Shown here: positions 1-7,907 of the stretch, one piece after another
Layout of the letters: every line of letters begins with the position of its first letter
Numbering within the stretch: the first letter of the stretch is position 1
Source: Bifidobacterium choladohabitans
Lineage (GTDB): Bacteria; Actinomycetota; Actinomycetes; Actinomycetales; Bifidobacteriaceae
DNA: 64,000 bases
Direction of reading: 5' to 3'
Assembly: GCF_016102005.1 (NCBI RefSeq)
Contig: NZ_JACFPL010000004.1
Span: forward strand, 1-64,000
Notes under the pieces: model-generated
Databases searched by the model: none
Seen by the model: only the letters and a program-made list of their open reading frames with translations
Told to the model about the DNA's origin: nothing
Translations under genes and position numbers: made by a program

Positions 1-1
1 G

Positions 2-1105
2 GCTGAGTGCCAGGTCGATCCCAAGAGCAAGCAGGGGGGTTCCTGGCGGATACAGGACACGAACAAGCTGTATCCGTCGCCGGATCCTGGCAACAAGTAC
101 AGCGGCTACAGGCGTTATCATGCCTGGGTGACTGAGTCTGTCTCCGGGTTCGGCCTGACCTCGTTCTTCTCGAATATTGGAACTGCCTATTTCGTTTCGG
201 GAGAAAACGTCCCGGATGCCAGCAAGTTCTCGGTCACTGTGCCCCATACGGTCAACGGGAGCCTGCCGGCGGATTCGGTCGTTGTGTTCAAGGGTGAGGT
301 GTCGCCTGTGTACACGGCTTGGTCGTCGGGCGGGCTGGGGATGACTGATTCCAGGATGGCTGTTTCGATGAAGCAGAATGCTGCCTCGGGCTGGACCAGT
401 CTGCTGACCACTCCGGCCAACACCTTCCAGAGGGATGCGGCGGTCGGCGCTGTTCCTTCCGTCACTGACCCCACATCAGGCCTCACGCTGAACCTGACCA
501 AGACGGCGGCTTCCACCTGGTCCTGGTCGCTGAATATCCCTGCTGACAAGTTCACCGGTTACAACGGTGACGACGAAACGCAGACCTATACTTTCCAGGT
601 TGAAATGGTCAACCCGATGAACCTCCGTTCGGGCCCGGCATCCATCGAGCGGAAAATCGACATGACGCCCACCACGCTGACCATTGACCGCCATGACGTC
701 TTCCAGGTGGCCGGCAGGGCCTACAAGTATGTGGACGGGGACAGGAAGATTCCTGAGACCAAGGGGACCATGGTGCATGTGACCTGGCCTGACAACACTG
801 GCACGGATGTGGCTGTGGGGGACCAGGGCATTTGGCAGGCGGTCCCACCTGAGGGAATGAAGCAGGGGGATGTCGCCGTCCAGGTGCTTTCGGATGATGC
901 CGAGGGCCCTGACGCGCAGGGCAGGTTCCTAGGCGGGAACCAGTCGGCCTCGGTGTCGCAGATGCTGGAGTTCCGGCCTTCGACCTCCTCCCTGCCGCTT
1001 ACCGGCGGATGGCCGCTTTCCGTGCTCAGGATCCTGCTGCTGATAGCCCTAGGCCTGGTGGGCTTCGTGGCCTGCCTGAGGAACAAGCAGGAGAGCCGAC
1101 GCTGA
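2..1105 (+). CDS. LPXTG-anchored cell-surface protein, 5' end outside window
   Basis: The reading frame is open to the left edge, so this is only the C-terminal part (about 367 residues) of a longer protein. It ends with a textbook sortase signal: LPLTG, a hydrophobic stretch of about 22 residues, then a short basic tail (NKQESRR). The visible body is rich in Ser, Thr, Gly and Val and looks like beta-sandwich repeats of a secreted adhesin or pilin-like protein; no enzymatic motif was seen. Sortase would cleave at LPLT/G and link it to the wall or to a pilus. A second pilin cluster lies 11 kb downstream, but the ara operon and housekeeping genes separate them, so a shared role is only a guess. 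The surface anchor is certain, the specific function unknown. Confidence 0.85.
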   Translation, partial: AECQVDPKSKQGGSWRIQDTNKLYPSPDPGNKYSGYRRYHAWVTESVSGFGLTSFFSNIGTAYFVSGENVPDASKFSVTVPHTVNGSLPADSVVVFKGEVSPVYTAWSSGGLGMTDSRMAVSMKQNAASGWTSLLTTPANTFQRDAAVGAVPSVTDPTSGLTLNLTKTAASTWSWSLNIPADKFTGYNGDDETQTYTFQVEMVNPMNLRSGPASIERKIDMTPTTLTIDRHDVFQVAGRAYKYVDGDRKIPETKGTMVHVTWPDNTGTDVAVGDQGIWQAVPPEGMKQGDVAVQVLSDDAEGPDAQGRFLGGNQSASVSQMLEFRPSTSSLPLTGGWPLSVLRILLLIALGLVGFVACLRNKQESRR

Positions 1106-1120
1106 TCCCCGCAACGTAAG

Positions 1121-1152
1121 ACAGGGCCTGTACTTGCGGGCCCTGTTCTTAA
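1121..1152 (+). terminator. Rho-independent terminator of the LPXTG gene
   Basis: A perfect 8-bp stem (acagggcc 1121-1128 with ggccctgt 1139-1146) is followed by a short T-rich run (tctt). It sits 16 bases after the stop codon and separates the gene from the tRNAs on the other strand. Confidence 0.75.
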
Positions 1153-1158
1153 TTCCCG

Positions 1159-1239
1159 TGCGCGAGATGGGACTCGAACCCACACGTCCGAAGACACAGG
1201 AACCTAAATCCTGCGCGGCTACCATTACGCCACTCGCGC
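1159..1239 (-). tRNA. tRNA-Leu (anticodon UAG)
   Basis: On the minus strand the sequence folds as a cloverleaf: acceptor GCGCGAG paired with CTCGCGC, anticodon stem CAGGA/TCCTG around loop TTTAGGT (anticodon TAG), a long variable arm (TGTCTTCGGACG) as expected of a class II tRNA, and T-loop GGTTCGAGTCC. The discriminator base is A, as required for leucine. The CCA end is not encoded. It is 40 bases downstream of the tRNA-Thr on the same strand and probably co-transcribed with it. Confidence 0.95.
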
Positions 1240-1279
1240 GTACGACATGCCCTGCCGTTGAAAGGGCAGCTAGTGAAAG

Positions 1280-1352
1280 AGCCACTTGACAGAATCGAAC
1301 TGTCGACCTTCTCATTACGAGTGAGACGCTCTGCCAACTGAGCTAAAGTGGC
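1280..1352 (-). tRNA. tRNA-Thr (anticodon CGU)
   Basis: Minus-strand cloverleaf of 73 bases: acceptor GCCACTT/AAGTGGC, D-arm with AGCTCAGTTGGCAGAGC, anticodon stem TCTCA/TGAGA around CTCGTAA (anticodon CGT, reading ACG), and T-arm with GTTCGATTC. The CCA end is not encoded. It lies first in a two-tRNA unit with tRNA-Leu(UAG). Confidence 0.95.
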
Positions 1353-1474
1353 CTTCGCCTCCCGTCCGGACCTGCCGGAAGAAGACAACATGTCACATCA
1401 TACTGGATGCGCGCGATAAAAACGCCTTGCACTTCGGGCCGAGGGTGTACAAGCTTCTTGACACAATGGAAGGC

Positions 1475-2599
1475 ATGGATCTCAATGATTTCTATGCCGT
1501 CATTCCGGCCGGTGGCGTGGGCACCCGGCTCTGGCCATTGAGCCGCCAGGACCGGCCCAAGTTCCTCTATGATCTGTTGGGATCAGGCAGAACAATGATC
1601 CAGGGCACCTTTGACCGTCTGGCCGGCATCTGCGGGGCTGACCATGTGGTCGTCTCCACTGGCCAGCGGCATGTGGACCAGGTGCGTCAGCAACTTCCGG
1701 ATCTGGCTGAGGACGCGCTCTTCGCCGAGCCGGTTCCTCGCGATTCCACGGCGGCCATAGCCTTGGCGACTGCTGTACTGGCCCAGCGGCACGGCGGGGA
1801 AATCATCGTGGGCTCCTTTGCCGCCGACCACGTCATCCGAGACGACAAAGCATTCGCGGCCTCAGTGGAGCAGGCGGTGGCGGCGGCCCGGGCCGGTTAT
1901 GTGACTACCATCGGCATCGCCGCCTCCCGTCCCTCCACCGCCTTCGGCTACATCCACCAAGGCCCCTCCCTGGCCGATCGCATTCCCGGGGCCCCTGATG
2001 CCCGCTTGGTCAGCGAATTCGTCGAGAAGCCGGATGCCTCTACGGCCCAGGCTTACCTGTCCACAGGGGAGTATCGATGGAACGCCGGCATGTTCGTCAT
2101 GCAGGCCCAAGTGCTTCTGGACTGCCTGCGTCGTTACAAGCCGGAGCTCCACGCCGCGGTCATGGCCATCGCCCAGGTCTGGGACCAGGGCGAGCAGACC
2201 CGCGGCCAGGCCATGGAGGAGCACTGGCCGGGCATTGAGAAGATCGCCTTTGACTATGCCGTGGCCGAGCCCCTTTCGGCGGCCGGCGGCGTGGCGGTTG
2301 TTCCAGGGGGCTTCGATTGGGATGACATCGGCGACTTCAATTCAGTGGCCGGCCTGCTGCCGTCCTCCAACAGGCGCAACATCAAGATTCTTGGGGATGC
2401 CGACCGGGTCATGTATCTGGATTCAGCCGGAGATATGGTCGTGCCAGGCTCTGAACGCACGGTCGCCCTTCTGGGTGTGGATGACATGATCGTCGTCGAC
2501 ACTCCCGATGCTCTCCTGGTGGCCCCCCGGGCCCGCAGTCAGGAAGTCAAGGACATGGTGGCCAAGTTGGCCCAGTACGGCTGTGACGACATACTTTGA
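1475..2599 (+). CDS. manC: Mannose-1-phosphate guanylyltransferase
   Basis: Makes GDP-mannose from mannose-1-phosphate and GTP in the cytoplasm. The N-terminus carries the nucleotidyltransferase signature GGVGTRLWPLSR followed by a lysine (RPKF). Later motifs include FAADHVI, FVEKPD and WNAGMFV, and the length (about 375 residues) fits the single-domain GMP type without a C-terminal isomerase domain. The start is placed at the ATG at 1475 because GGAAGG and an ACAAT -10-like box lie just before it. In-frame ATG 1466 and TTG 1427 are alternatives but would add unconserved residues. GDP-mannose made here could feed the polyprenol-phosphate mannose synthase at 46041. Confidence 0.9.
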   Translation: MDLNDFYAVIPAGGVGTRLWPLSRQDRPKFLYDLLGSGRTMIQGTFDRLAGICGADHVVVSTGQRHVDQVRQQLPDLAEDALFAEPVPRDSTAAIALATAVLAQRHGGEIIVGSFAADHVIRDDKAFAASVEQAVAAARAGYVTTIGIAASRPSTAFGYIHQGPSLADRIPGAPDARLVSEFVEKPDASTAQAYLSTGEYRWNAGMFVMQAQVLLDCLRRYKPELHAAVMAIAQVWDQGEQTRGQAMEEHWPGIEKIAFDYAVAEPLSAAGGVAVVPGGFDWDDIGDFNSVAGLLPSSNRRNIKILGDADRVMYLDSAGDMVVPGSERTVALLGVDDMIVVDTPDALLVAPRARSQEVKDMVAKLAQYGCDDIL

Positions 2600-2728
2600 C
2601 AGCGATTCTGCTCGGTCAAGTAGATTGACTGATTTTGTTGTCTTCTGTCTGCTTTTGTGAGTAGTTTGGGTTACAGAACCGGGTGCTCGGTAGACCGGGC
2701 ATCACCTCATGAAAGGACCCGAACAACC

Positions 2729-4426
2729 ATGGCCATCAATCCTCCAGTGGACGCTACCAGCACCAAGGCCTGGGCGGCCTTGCACCAGCACTTCGACGAC
2801 ATGCAGCGCCAAGGGATCGATCTGCGCGCATGGTTCGCCAAGGACCCGCAGCGCACCGAAAAGCTCAGCTTCGAGCTGGGTGATCTCTATATTGATCTGT
2901 CCAAGAACCTGATTCAGCCCGAGACCCTGTCACTGCTGGCCCAGCTGGGTCGCGAGGTCGGCCTTGAGGAGCGGATCGAGGCCATGTTCAACGGCGAGCA
3001 CATCAACAACACCGAGGACAGGGCCGTCCTGCACACAGCCCTGCGCCGTCCCGAGGAGGATCGCGGCCGGCTGATCGTGGACGGCCAGGATGTTGTCGGC
3101 GACGTCCGCGACACCCTCAAGCGCATCTATGCCTTTGCCGACCAGGTCCGCTCGGGCAGCTGGACCGGTCTGACCGGCAAGCGCATCACCACCGTGGTCA
3201 ACATCGGCATCGGCGGCTCCGACCTTGGCCCGGTCATGGCTTACGAGGCCCTGAAGCCCTACGCGGATGCCGGCATCAGCGCCCGCTACATCTCCAACAT
3301 CGACCCCAACGATCTGGCCGAGAAGACTCGCGATCTGGATCCGGAGACCACACTCTTCATCATCGTCTCCAAGACCTTCACCACCCTGGAGACCCTGACC
3401 AACGCCCGCCAGGCCCGCGCCTGGCTCCTGAAGAGCCTGGGCGAGCGTGGCCTGCTGTCCAAGGACGGCGAGGACCTTTCGGCCGAGGCCATCCGCCGGC
3501 ATTTCATCGCCGTCTCGACCGCCCTGGACAAGGTGCGCGATTTCGGCATCGATCCGGGCAACGTCTTCGGCTTCTGGAACTGGGTCGGTGGTCGGTACTC
3601 GGTGGATTCCGCCGTGGGCACCTCCCTGGCCATCACCATCGGCCCGGACCGCTTCGAGGAGTTCCTCAAGGGCTTCAACACTGTAGACCGCTACTTCCGC
3701 GCCACCCCTCTGGATCGGAACGTGGTGGCCCTGATGGGTCTGCTCAACGTCTGGTATGTCAACTTCTTCGGCGCCCACTCGCACGCCGTGCTGCCCTATG
3801 ACCAGTATCTGCACCGCTTCCCGGCCTACCTGCAGCAGCTGACCATGGAGTCCAACGGCAAGTCCGTGCGCTGGGACGGCACCCCGGTGACCAGCCTGAC
3901 CGGCGAAATCTTCTGGGGGGAGCCCGGCACCAACGGACAGCACGCCTTCTACCAGCTGATCCACCAGGGCACCCGCCTGATCCCCGCCGACTTCATCGCC
4001 TTCGCCAACACCCCCAATCCGGCCAAGGACGGCGACCAGGACGTGCATGAGCTCTTCCTGGCCAATTTCCTGGCCCAGACCAAGGCATTGGCCTTCGGCA
4101 AGACCGCCGACGAGGTCCGCGCCGAGGGCACCCCGGAGGCGATCGTCCCGGCCCGTGTCTTCACCGGCAACCGGCCCACCACCTCTATCTTCGGTGATGC
4201 GCTGACCCCGGCCGCCCTGGGCGAGCTGATCGCCCTCTACGAACACATCACCCTGACCGAGGGCACTGTCTGGGGCATTGATTCCTTCGACCAGTGGGGC
4301 GTTGAGCTGGGCAAGAAGCTGGCCCGCGAGATTACGCCGGCCATCTCCCGGGACGACCAGGCGTTGGCTGAGCAGGATCAGTCCACAAAGTCCCTGATCG
4401 CCTTCTACAGGGCCCACCGCCGCTGA
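2729..4426 (+). CDS. pgi: Glucose-6-phosphate isomerase
   Basis: Interconverts glucose-6-phosphate and fructose-6-phosphate. In bifidobacteria this step supplies fructose-6-phosphate to the fructose-6-phosphate phosphoketolase shunt. The 565-residue protein shows GIGGSDLGP, the phosphate-binding SKTFTTLET loop, [11 protein letters not shown], and the active-site segment with [10 protein letters not shown] and MESNGK; a C-terminal lysine-rich signature ([11 protein letters not shown]) is present. The ATG at 2729 is chosen because GAAAGGA lies 12 bases upstream and the protein then begins like other PGI proteins. It stands alone, between manC and rplS. Confidence 0.96.
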   Translation: MAINPPVDATSTKAWAALHQHFDDMQRQGIDLRAWFAKDPQRTEKLSFELGDLYIDLSKNLIQPETLSLLAQLGREVGLEERIEAMFNGEHINNTEDRAVLHTALRRPEEDRGRLIVDGQDVVGDVRDTLKRIYAFADQVRSGSWTGLTGKRITTVVNIGIGGSDLGPVMAYEALKPYADAGISARYISNIDPNDLAEKTRDLDPETTLFIIVSKTFTTLETLTNARQARAWLLKSLGERGLLSKDGEDLSAEAIRRHFIAVSTALDKVRDFGIDPGNVFGFWNWVGGRYSVDSAVGTSLAITIGPDRFEEFLKGFNTVDRYFRATPLDRNVVALMGLLNVWYVNFFGAHSHAVLPYDQYLHRFPAYLQQLTMESNGKSVRWDGTPVTSLTGEIFWGEPGTNGQHAFYQLIHQGTRLIPADFIAFANTPNPAKDGDQDVHELFLANFLAQTKALAFGKTADEVRAEGTPEAIVPARVFTGNRPTTSIFGDALTPAALGELIALYEHITLTEGTVWGIDSFDQWGVELGKKLAREITPAISRDDQALAEQDQSTKSLIAFYRAHRR

Positions 4427-4457
4427 TGTCCGGCCGGGCCCATGCAGGTCCGGCTCG

Positions 4458-4466
4458 TGGTATATT
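4458..4466 (+). promoter_or_regulatory. Extended -10 promoter of rplS
   Basis: TGgTATATT is an extended -10 element lying about 185 bases before the rplS ATG. No good -35 hexamer is seen 17 bases upstream, which is tolerated with the extended form. It would give an untranslated leader of roughly 175 bases holding the two hairpins listed next. Confidence 0.45.
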
Positions 4467-4484
4467 ATTGGACAGTTGTTTGCC

Positions 4485-4518
4485 GGAAGGGTAGCTGCCG
4501 CATGGGCTCCCTTCCTTT
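4485..4518 (+). other. rplS leader hairpin I
   Basis: GGAAGGGtAGC pairs with GCTCCCTTCC (4506-4515), a stem of ten pairs with one bulged T, followed by TTTC. It has the look of a weak terminator inside the rplS leader and may be an attenuator or an L19-binding site; which of these is not known. Confidence 0.5.
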
Positions 4519-4552
4519 CAGGTCCAGCCGGATGCCCCGGCGGATCGGCACC

Positions 4553-4572
4553 CCCGACGGCAGACCGTCGGG
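4553..4572 (+). other. rplS leader hairpin II
   Basis: CCCGACGG and CCGTCGGG form a perfect 8-bp stem around a CAGA tetraloop, about 77 bases before the rplS start codon. There is no T run after it, so it is a leader structure rather than a terminator. L19 leader regulation is known in Firmicutes; whether this is analogous is inference. Confidence 0.55.
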
Positions 4573-4648
4573 TTCCGTCCAGGATCGCCTCCTTTGGTGG
4601 TTGCGGTCCATGTCATGGGTCGATGTGCGGCGGCCATGGAGGAACAGC

Positions 4649-5020
4649 ATGAACGCGATTCAGGAATTCGACGCCAGCCACATGAAGCCTGCGGAGCAGA
4701 TCCCCGACTTCCGCCCCGGCGATACCGTCGAGGTCAACGTCAACATCACTGAGGGCAACAACTCCCGTATCCAGGCTTTCACGGGCGTGGTGATCGCCCG
4801 TCAGGGCTCCGGCGTGCGCGAGACCATCCTGGTGCGCAAGGTCAGCTTCGGCGTGGGCGTCGAGCGTCGCTTCCCTCTGCACTCCCCGCAGATCGACTCC
4901 ATCAAGGTGCTGCGCCACGGCCGTGTCCGCCGAGCCAAGCTCTACTACCTGCGTGGTCTGCATGGCAAGGCCGCCCGCATTGTCGAGCGTCGCGACAACA
5001 AGGCCGAGTCCAACAAGTAG
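4649..5020 (+). CDS. rplS: 50S ribosomal protein L19
   Basis: Structural protein at the 30S-50S interface. The 123-residue sequence has the family core [42 protein letters not shown] and the basic end [13 protein letters not shown]. The start is the ATG at 4649, preceded by GGAGGA five bases upstream. The frame stays open upstream to 4442 but that part is not L19-like. The gene stands alone, with a structured leader and a strong terminator. Confidence 0.97.
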   Translation: MNAIQEFDASHMKPAEQIPDFRPGDTVEVNVNITEGNNSRIQAFTGVVIARQGSGVRETILVRKVSFGVGVERRFPLHSPQIDSIKVLRHGRVRRAKLYYLRGLHGKAARIVERRDNKAESNK

Positions 5021-5060
5021 GTTTCGACCAGGGCGACCCAGCCCAAGGCTGGCCGCTAAC

Positions 5061-5090
5061 ACCCGGGATGCAATTCTCCCGGGTTTTTCC
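5061..5090 (+). terminator. Terminator of rplS
   Basis: acccggga (5061-5068) pairs with tcccgggt (5077-5084) and is followed by TTTTT. It lies 40 bases after the rplS stop. Confidence 0.85.
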
Positions 5091-5165
5091 ATGCTTGGGT
5101 GTGTACGCTATGAGGCATGCGGAACCTGTTCGTGTGTGGGTTCCGGCGGATGACAAGGAGTGGAT

Positions 5166-5930
5166 ATGGCCTTTCGGGATGAGGCAGCGACCTCGTCGGG
5201 ACTCTGGTACCCGGACGGCAGACAGGCCACCTCAGCCCCGGTGCCGCCCCGTCATGCCTTGGACCGCCCCGGTGGACGCGGTTCCACCAGGGGAAGCCAC
5301 CCGCGGCTGGGTGAACGCGGTTTCCTGCCCGAATTTCTGTTCGAGCTGGTTGCCCTCTTGGCCGTCGTCGCCGTCCTGCGCATATTTTTGTTCAGCATCT
5401 ACGTCATCCCCTCCGGCTCCATGGAGAACACCCTTGGCGTCGGGGACAGAATCCTGACCACTCATCGGCTGACCAGATCCATGCTGGCCCCCCGCCGAGG
5501 GGATGTGGTGGTCTTCACTGACCCTGCCAATTGGCTGGGTGAAGAGTCCACACCCAGCTTCCGTGGCAGTCACCTGGTCAAGCGTCTGATCGGCATGCCC
5601 GGCGACACCGTGGCCTGCAAGGGTCATGGCGCCCCGGTCACCGTCAACGGCGTTGCCCTGGACGAGAGCTCCTACCTGCGCCCAGGAGTGGAGCCCAGCT
5701 CCTTTGCCTTCAATGTCAAGGTGGACCCTGGTTACGTCTTCGTCATGGGCGACAACCGTTCCAATTCCGCCGATTCCCGTCTGCACAAGGACGACGGCCA
5801 CAATGGCCTGGTCCCCATGGACAACATCAAAGGCACCGCGCTGCTTACCTATTACCCGGTGGGCAGCTGGAAGCTGCTCAACAACCAGCACAAGGTCTTC
5901 GACGCCGTGCCCGAGCCGACGCAGGATTGA
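5166..5930 (+). CDS. lepB: Signal peptidase I
   Basis: Membrane serine protease that removes Sec signal peptides. After about 55 hydrophilic residues comes one membrane segment (about residues 58-80), immediately followed by PSGSM with the catalytic serine at residue 85. The general-base lysine is K139 in VKRLIGMPGD, and the box GDNRSNSADSR is intact. The length (254 residues) is normal for actinobacteria. The ATG at 5166 is chosen for the AAGGAG six bases before it; a GTG at 5160 is in frame. It is followed by rnhB after 7 bases, so the two are likely co-transcribed. Confidence 0.95.
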   Translation: MAFRDEAATSSGLWYPDGRQATSAPVPPRHALDRPGGRGSTRGSHPRLGERGFLPEFLFELVALLAVVAVLRIFLFSIYVIPSGSMENTLGVGDRILTTHRLTRSMLAPRRGDVVVFTDPANWLGEESTPSFRGSHLVKRLIGMPGDTVACKGHGAPVTVNGVALDESSYLRPGVEPSSFAFNVKVDPGYVFVMGDNRSNSADSRLHKDDGHNGLVPMDNIKGTALLTYYPVGSWKLLNNQHKVFDAVPEPTQD

Positions 5931-5937
5931 ACCGGCT

Positions 5938-6645
5938 GTGAGGCGGATCCTGCCGACCCTGGCCACCGAGGCTGCCTTGGCCGGCCAGGGAGCCGAGTAT
6001 GTGCTTGGTCTGGATGAGGTCGGCCGCGGAGCCCTGGCGGGTCCGGCCATGGTCGGCGTGGTGGCTGTCCGGTCCGCTGACCTGCCCAATTTGAAGGTCC
6101 CTGACGGGGTGGCTGATTCCAAGATGCTGACTCCTGCGCGCCGGCTGGCCATGTACCGTGACCTGGAGGACTGGGCTGCCGGCTGGGCGGTGGGGGCCTG
6201 CTCCAACCATGAGATCGATCAGTGGGGCATCGTCCATGCCCTGGGCATCGCCGCCCTGCGTGCATTGGCCGATTTGGAGCATGGGATGGACCTGGGGCCT
6301 TGCCGTCGCCTGGCCGCCATCCTTGACGGCCCCCATGACTACATCACCCCGGCCGCCGACAGTTTTGACGCCCCCGACCTTCCTGTTCTGCCCAAGGTCT
6401 CCACCCAGGTCAAGGGCGACGCCCACTGTGCCAGTGTGGCCTGCGCAGCGGTCATCGCCAAGGTCACCCGTGACCGGCTTATGGTCCGTCTGGCCGCCTC
6501 CGACCCCGCCCTGGCCCCATACCAGTGGGAGCACAACAAGGGCTATGGTTCGCCTGCACACCTGGAGGCCATTCGCCGTCTGGGGCCCAGCCGTCTGCAT
6601 CGGGTCAGCTGGCATTTGCCCTCGTCCGGTCCCGGCAGGGGCTAA
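5938..6645 (+). CDS. rnhB: Ribonuclease HII
   Basis: Cleaves the RNA strand of RNA-DNA hybrids and removes single ribonucleotides from DNA. The acidic active-site residues are visible in GLDEVGRGALAGP, in AILDGPHDY and in KVTRD after KGDAHCASVACAAVIAK. The protein starts at the GTG at 5938, seven bases after the lepB stop, because no upstream in-frame ATG gives a sensible N-terminus. No strong ribosome-binding site is seen, so translation may be coupled to lepB. Length 235 residues, normal for the family. Confidence 0.93.
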   Translation: MRRILPTLATEAALAGQGAEYVLGLDEVGRGALAGPAMVGVVAVRSADLPNLKVPDGVADSKMLTPARRLAMYRDLEDWAAGWAVGACSNHEIDQWGIVHALGIAALRALADLEHGMDLGPCRRLAAILDGPHDYITPAADSFDAPDLPVLPKVSTQVKGDAHCASVACAAVIAKVTRDRLMVRLAASDPALAPYQWEHNKGYGSPAHLEAIRRLGPSRLHRVSWHLPSSGPGRG

Positions 6646-6683
6646 TATCGGAACGGTCGACACGGCTATCGGAAGAAGGTCAC

Positions 6684-7805
6684 ATGCCCGCAGGCAACGG
6701 GGGCAGGTCACGGTCCAAGCGCCCCTCCATGTTCGAGGTTGCCCGGCTGGCCGGGGTCTCCCACCAGACCGTTTCCAGGGTCATCAACAATTCCAAGGAC
6801 GTTTCTCCGGCGACGCGGATCAAGGTCCAGCAGGCCATCAGGAAGTTGGGCTACCGACCCAGCAACTCTGCGCGGGCCCTGGCATCCAGCCGCAGCCGGA
6901 CCATCGGACTGGTGGCTGGCGGCGTCAGTCTCTTCGGGCCTGTCTCATCGATCACGGCCATCGAGACCGTGGCCCGTTCCCATGGTCTGTTCATGTCGGT
7001 CATGATGGTGGACGAGTCAGCTTGTACGCTTGCCGGATTCCAGGAGCTCTGCGGCACCTTCCTGGAGCAGAATGTGGATGCCTTCATCTTTCTGACCCCC
7101 ACCGACACCATGTTCCAGGCCGCCTGCCAGGTGGAGGTGAGCCAGCCCCGGGTCATCGTCACCTCCACGCATGGCATCACCAGCGTCGAAGAGGCCCTGA
7201 GCCGCCGGCGGGGTGAAGGCCGGATAGCCATGACCGGAATCGACCAGTGGGGCGCCGTGCAGCGGCTGGCCCGGCTGCTGGTCTCCCGGGGCCATAGGCG
7301 GGTGCTCTATATGGCCGGTCCCTCTCAGTGGCGGGATGCCTCCACCCGACTGGCCTCCTGGAAGGTGGCCTGCGCCCGTTGCCGCATACGCACGGCCGTG
7401 GTCCACGCCCGCAGCTGGGAGGCGGGGGAGTCCTACACGCTGATGAACCACCTGATCGATCAGCGGGGCATGAGTGGCACCTCCCTGCCTTCAGCCGTGG
7501 TCACCGCCAACGACAACCAGGCCGTGGGCGTGGCGCGGTCCTTGCAGGAGCACGGCATCCGCATTCCCAGTGACATCAGCTTGGTGGGCTTCGACGACGT
7601 ACCCACGGTTGACAACATGTTTCCGCCGCTGGCCACGGTCCGTCCCCGCTTTGAGGATCTGGGGGTGGCCACCATGCGGCAGGTCCTGGCCCTGCTTCAC
7701 CAGGGGCAGCCGGTGGACTTCCCGGTCACCCACCACGGTGTGGGGCTGATCCAGGCGGATGTGATCCAGCGTCGGTCCCTGGGCTACGCAGTCGAGCGCA
7801 TCTGA
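6684..7805 (+). CDS. LacI-family transcriptional regulator, probably of arabinose genes
   Basis: A 373-residue LacI/GalR protein: the N-terminal helix-turn-helix (MFEVARLAGVSHQTVSRVIN, residues 16-35) and hinge (LGYRPSNSARALA) are followed by a periplasmic-binding-protein-like sugar domain ending with the typical SLVGFDDVPTV. ATG 6684 follows GAAGAAGG at good spacing. It lies directly upstream of araBDA in the same direction, and a LacI-type operator sits in the araB leader. Bifidobacterial arabinose loci are known to be controlled by a LacI-family protein called AraQ; this is the obvious candidate, but effector and identity are inferred from position. Confidence 0.85.
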   Translation: MPAGNGGRSRSKRPSMFEVARLAGVSHQTVSRVINNSKDVSPATRIKVQQAIRKLGYRPSNSARALASSRSRTIGLVAGGVSLFGPVSSITAIETVARSHGLFMSVMMVDESACTLAGFQELCGTFLEQNVDAFIFLTPTDTMFQAACQVEVSQPRVIVTSTHGITSVEEALSRRRGEGRIAMTGIDQWGAVQRLARLLVSRGHRRVLYMAGPSQWRDASTRLASWKVACARCRIRTAVVHARSWEAGESYTLMNHLIDQRGMSGTSLPSAVVTANDNQAVGVARSLQEHGIRIPSDISLVGFDDVPTVDNMFPPLATVRPRFEDLGVATMRQVLALLHQGQPVDFPVTHHGVGLIQADVIQRRSLGYAVERI

Positions 7806-7831
7806 CCACTGTTGGCTCGCATTGAGCGGGC

Positions 7832-7860
7832 TTGCCTGATGACCTGGTCTCAGTTACAAT
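7832..7860 (+). promoter_or_regulatory. araBDA promoter
   Basis: TTGCCT (7832-7837) and TACAAT (7855-7860) are separated by exactly 17 bases, a good housekeeping-sigma promoter. Transcription would begin near 7867, just before the operator. Confidence 0.7.
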
Positions 7861-7872
7861 CGTAAGCAGACT

Positions 7873-7888
7873 ATGTGAGCGTTAACAT
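7873..7888 (+). promoter_or_regulatory. LacI-type operator in the araB leader
   Basis: ATGTGAGC-GTTAACAT is a 16-base imperfect palindrome (six of eight positions symmetric) with the central CG usual for LacI-family sites. It lies between the inferred transcription start and the araB ribosome-binding site, a position suited to repression by the adjacent LacI protein. Confidence 0.65.
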
Positions 7889-7907
7889 ATCAGGCAAAGG
7901 AGCGGAC

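Noticed and set aside
4442-4648. N-terminal extension of rplS in the same frame
   Set aside because: Open but not L19-like, while GGAGGA sits right before the ATG at 4649; the region is better explained as a structured leader.
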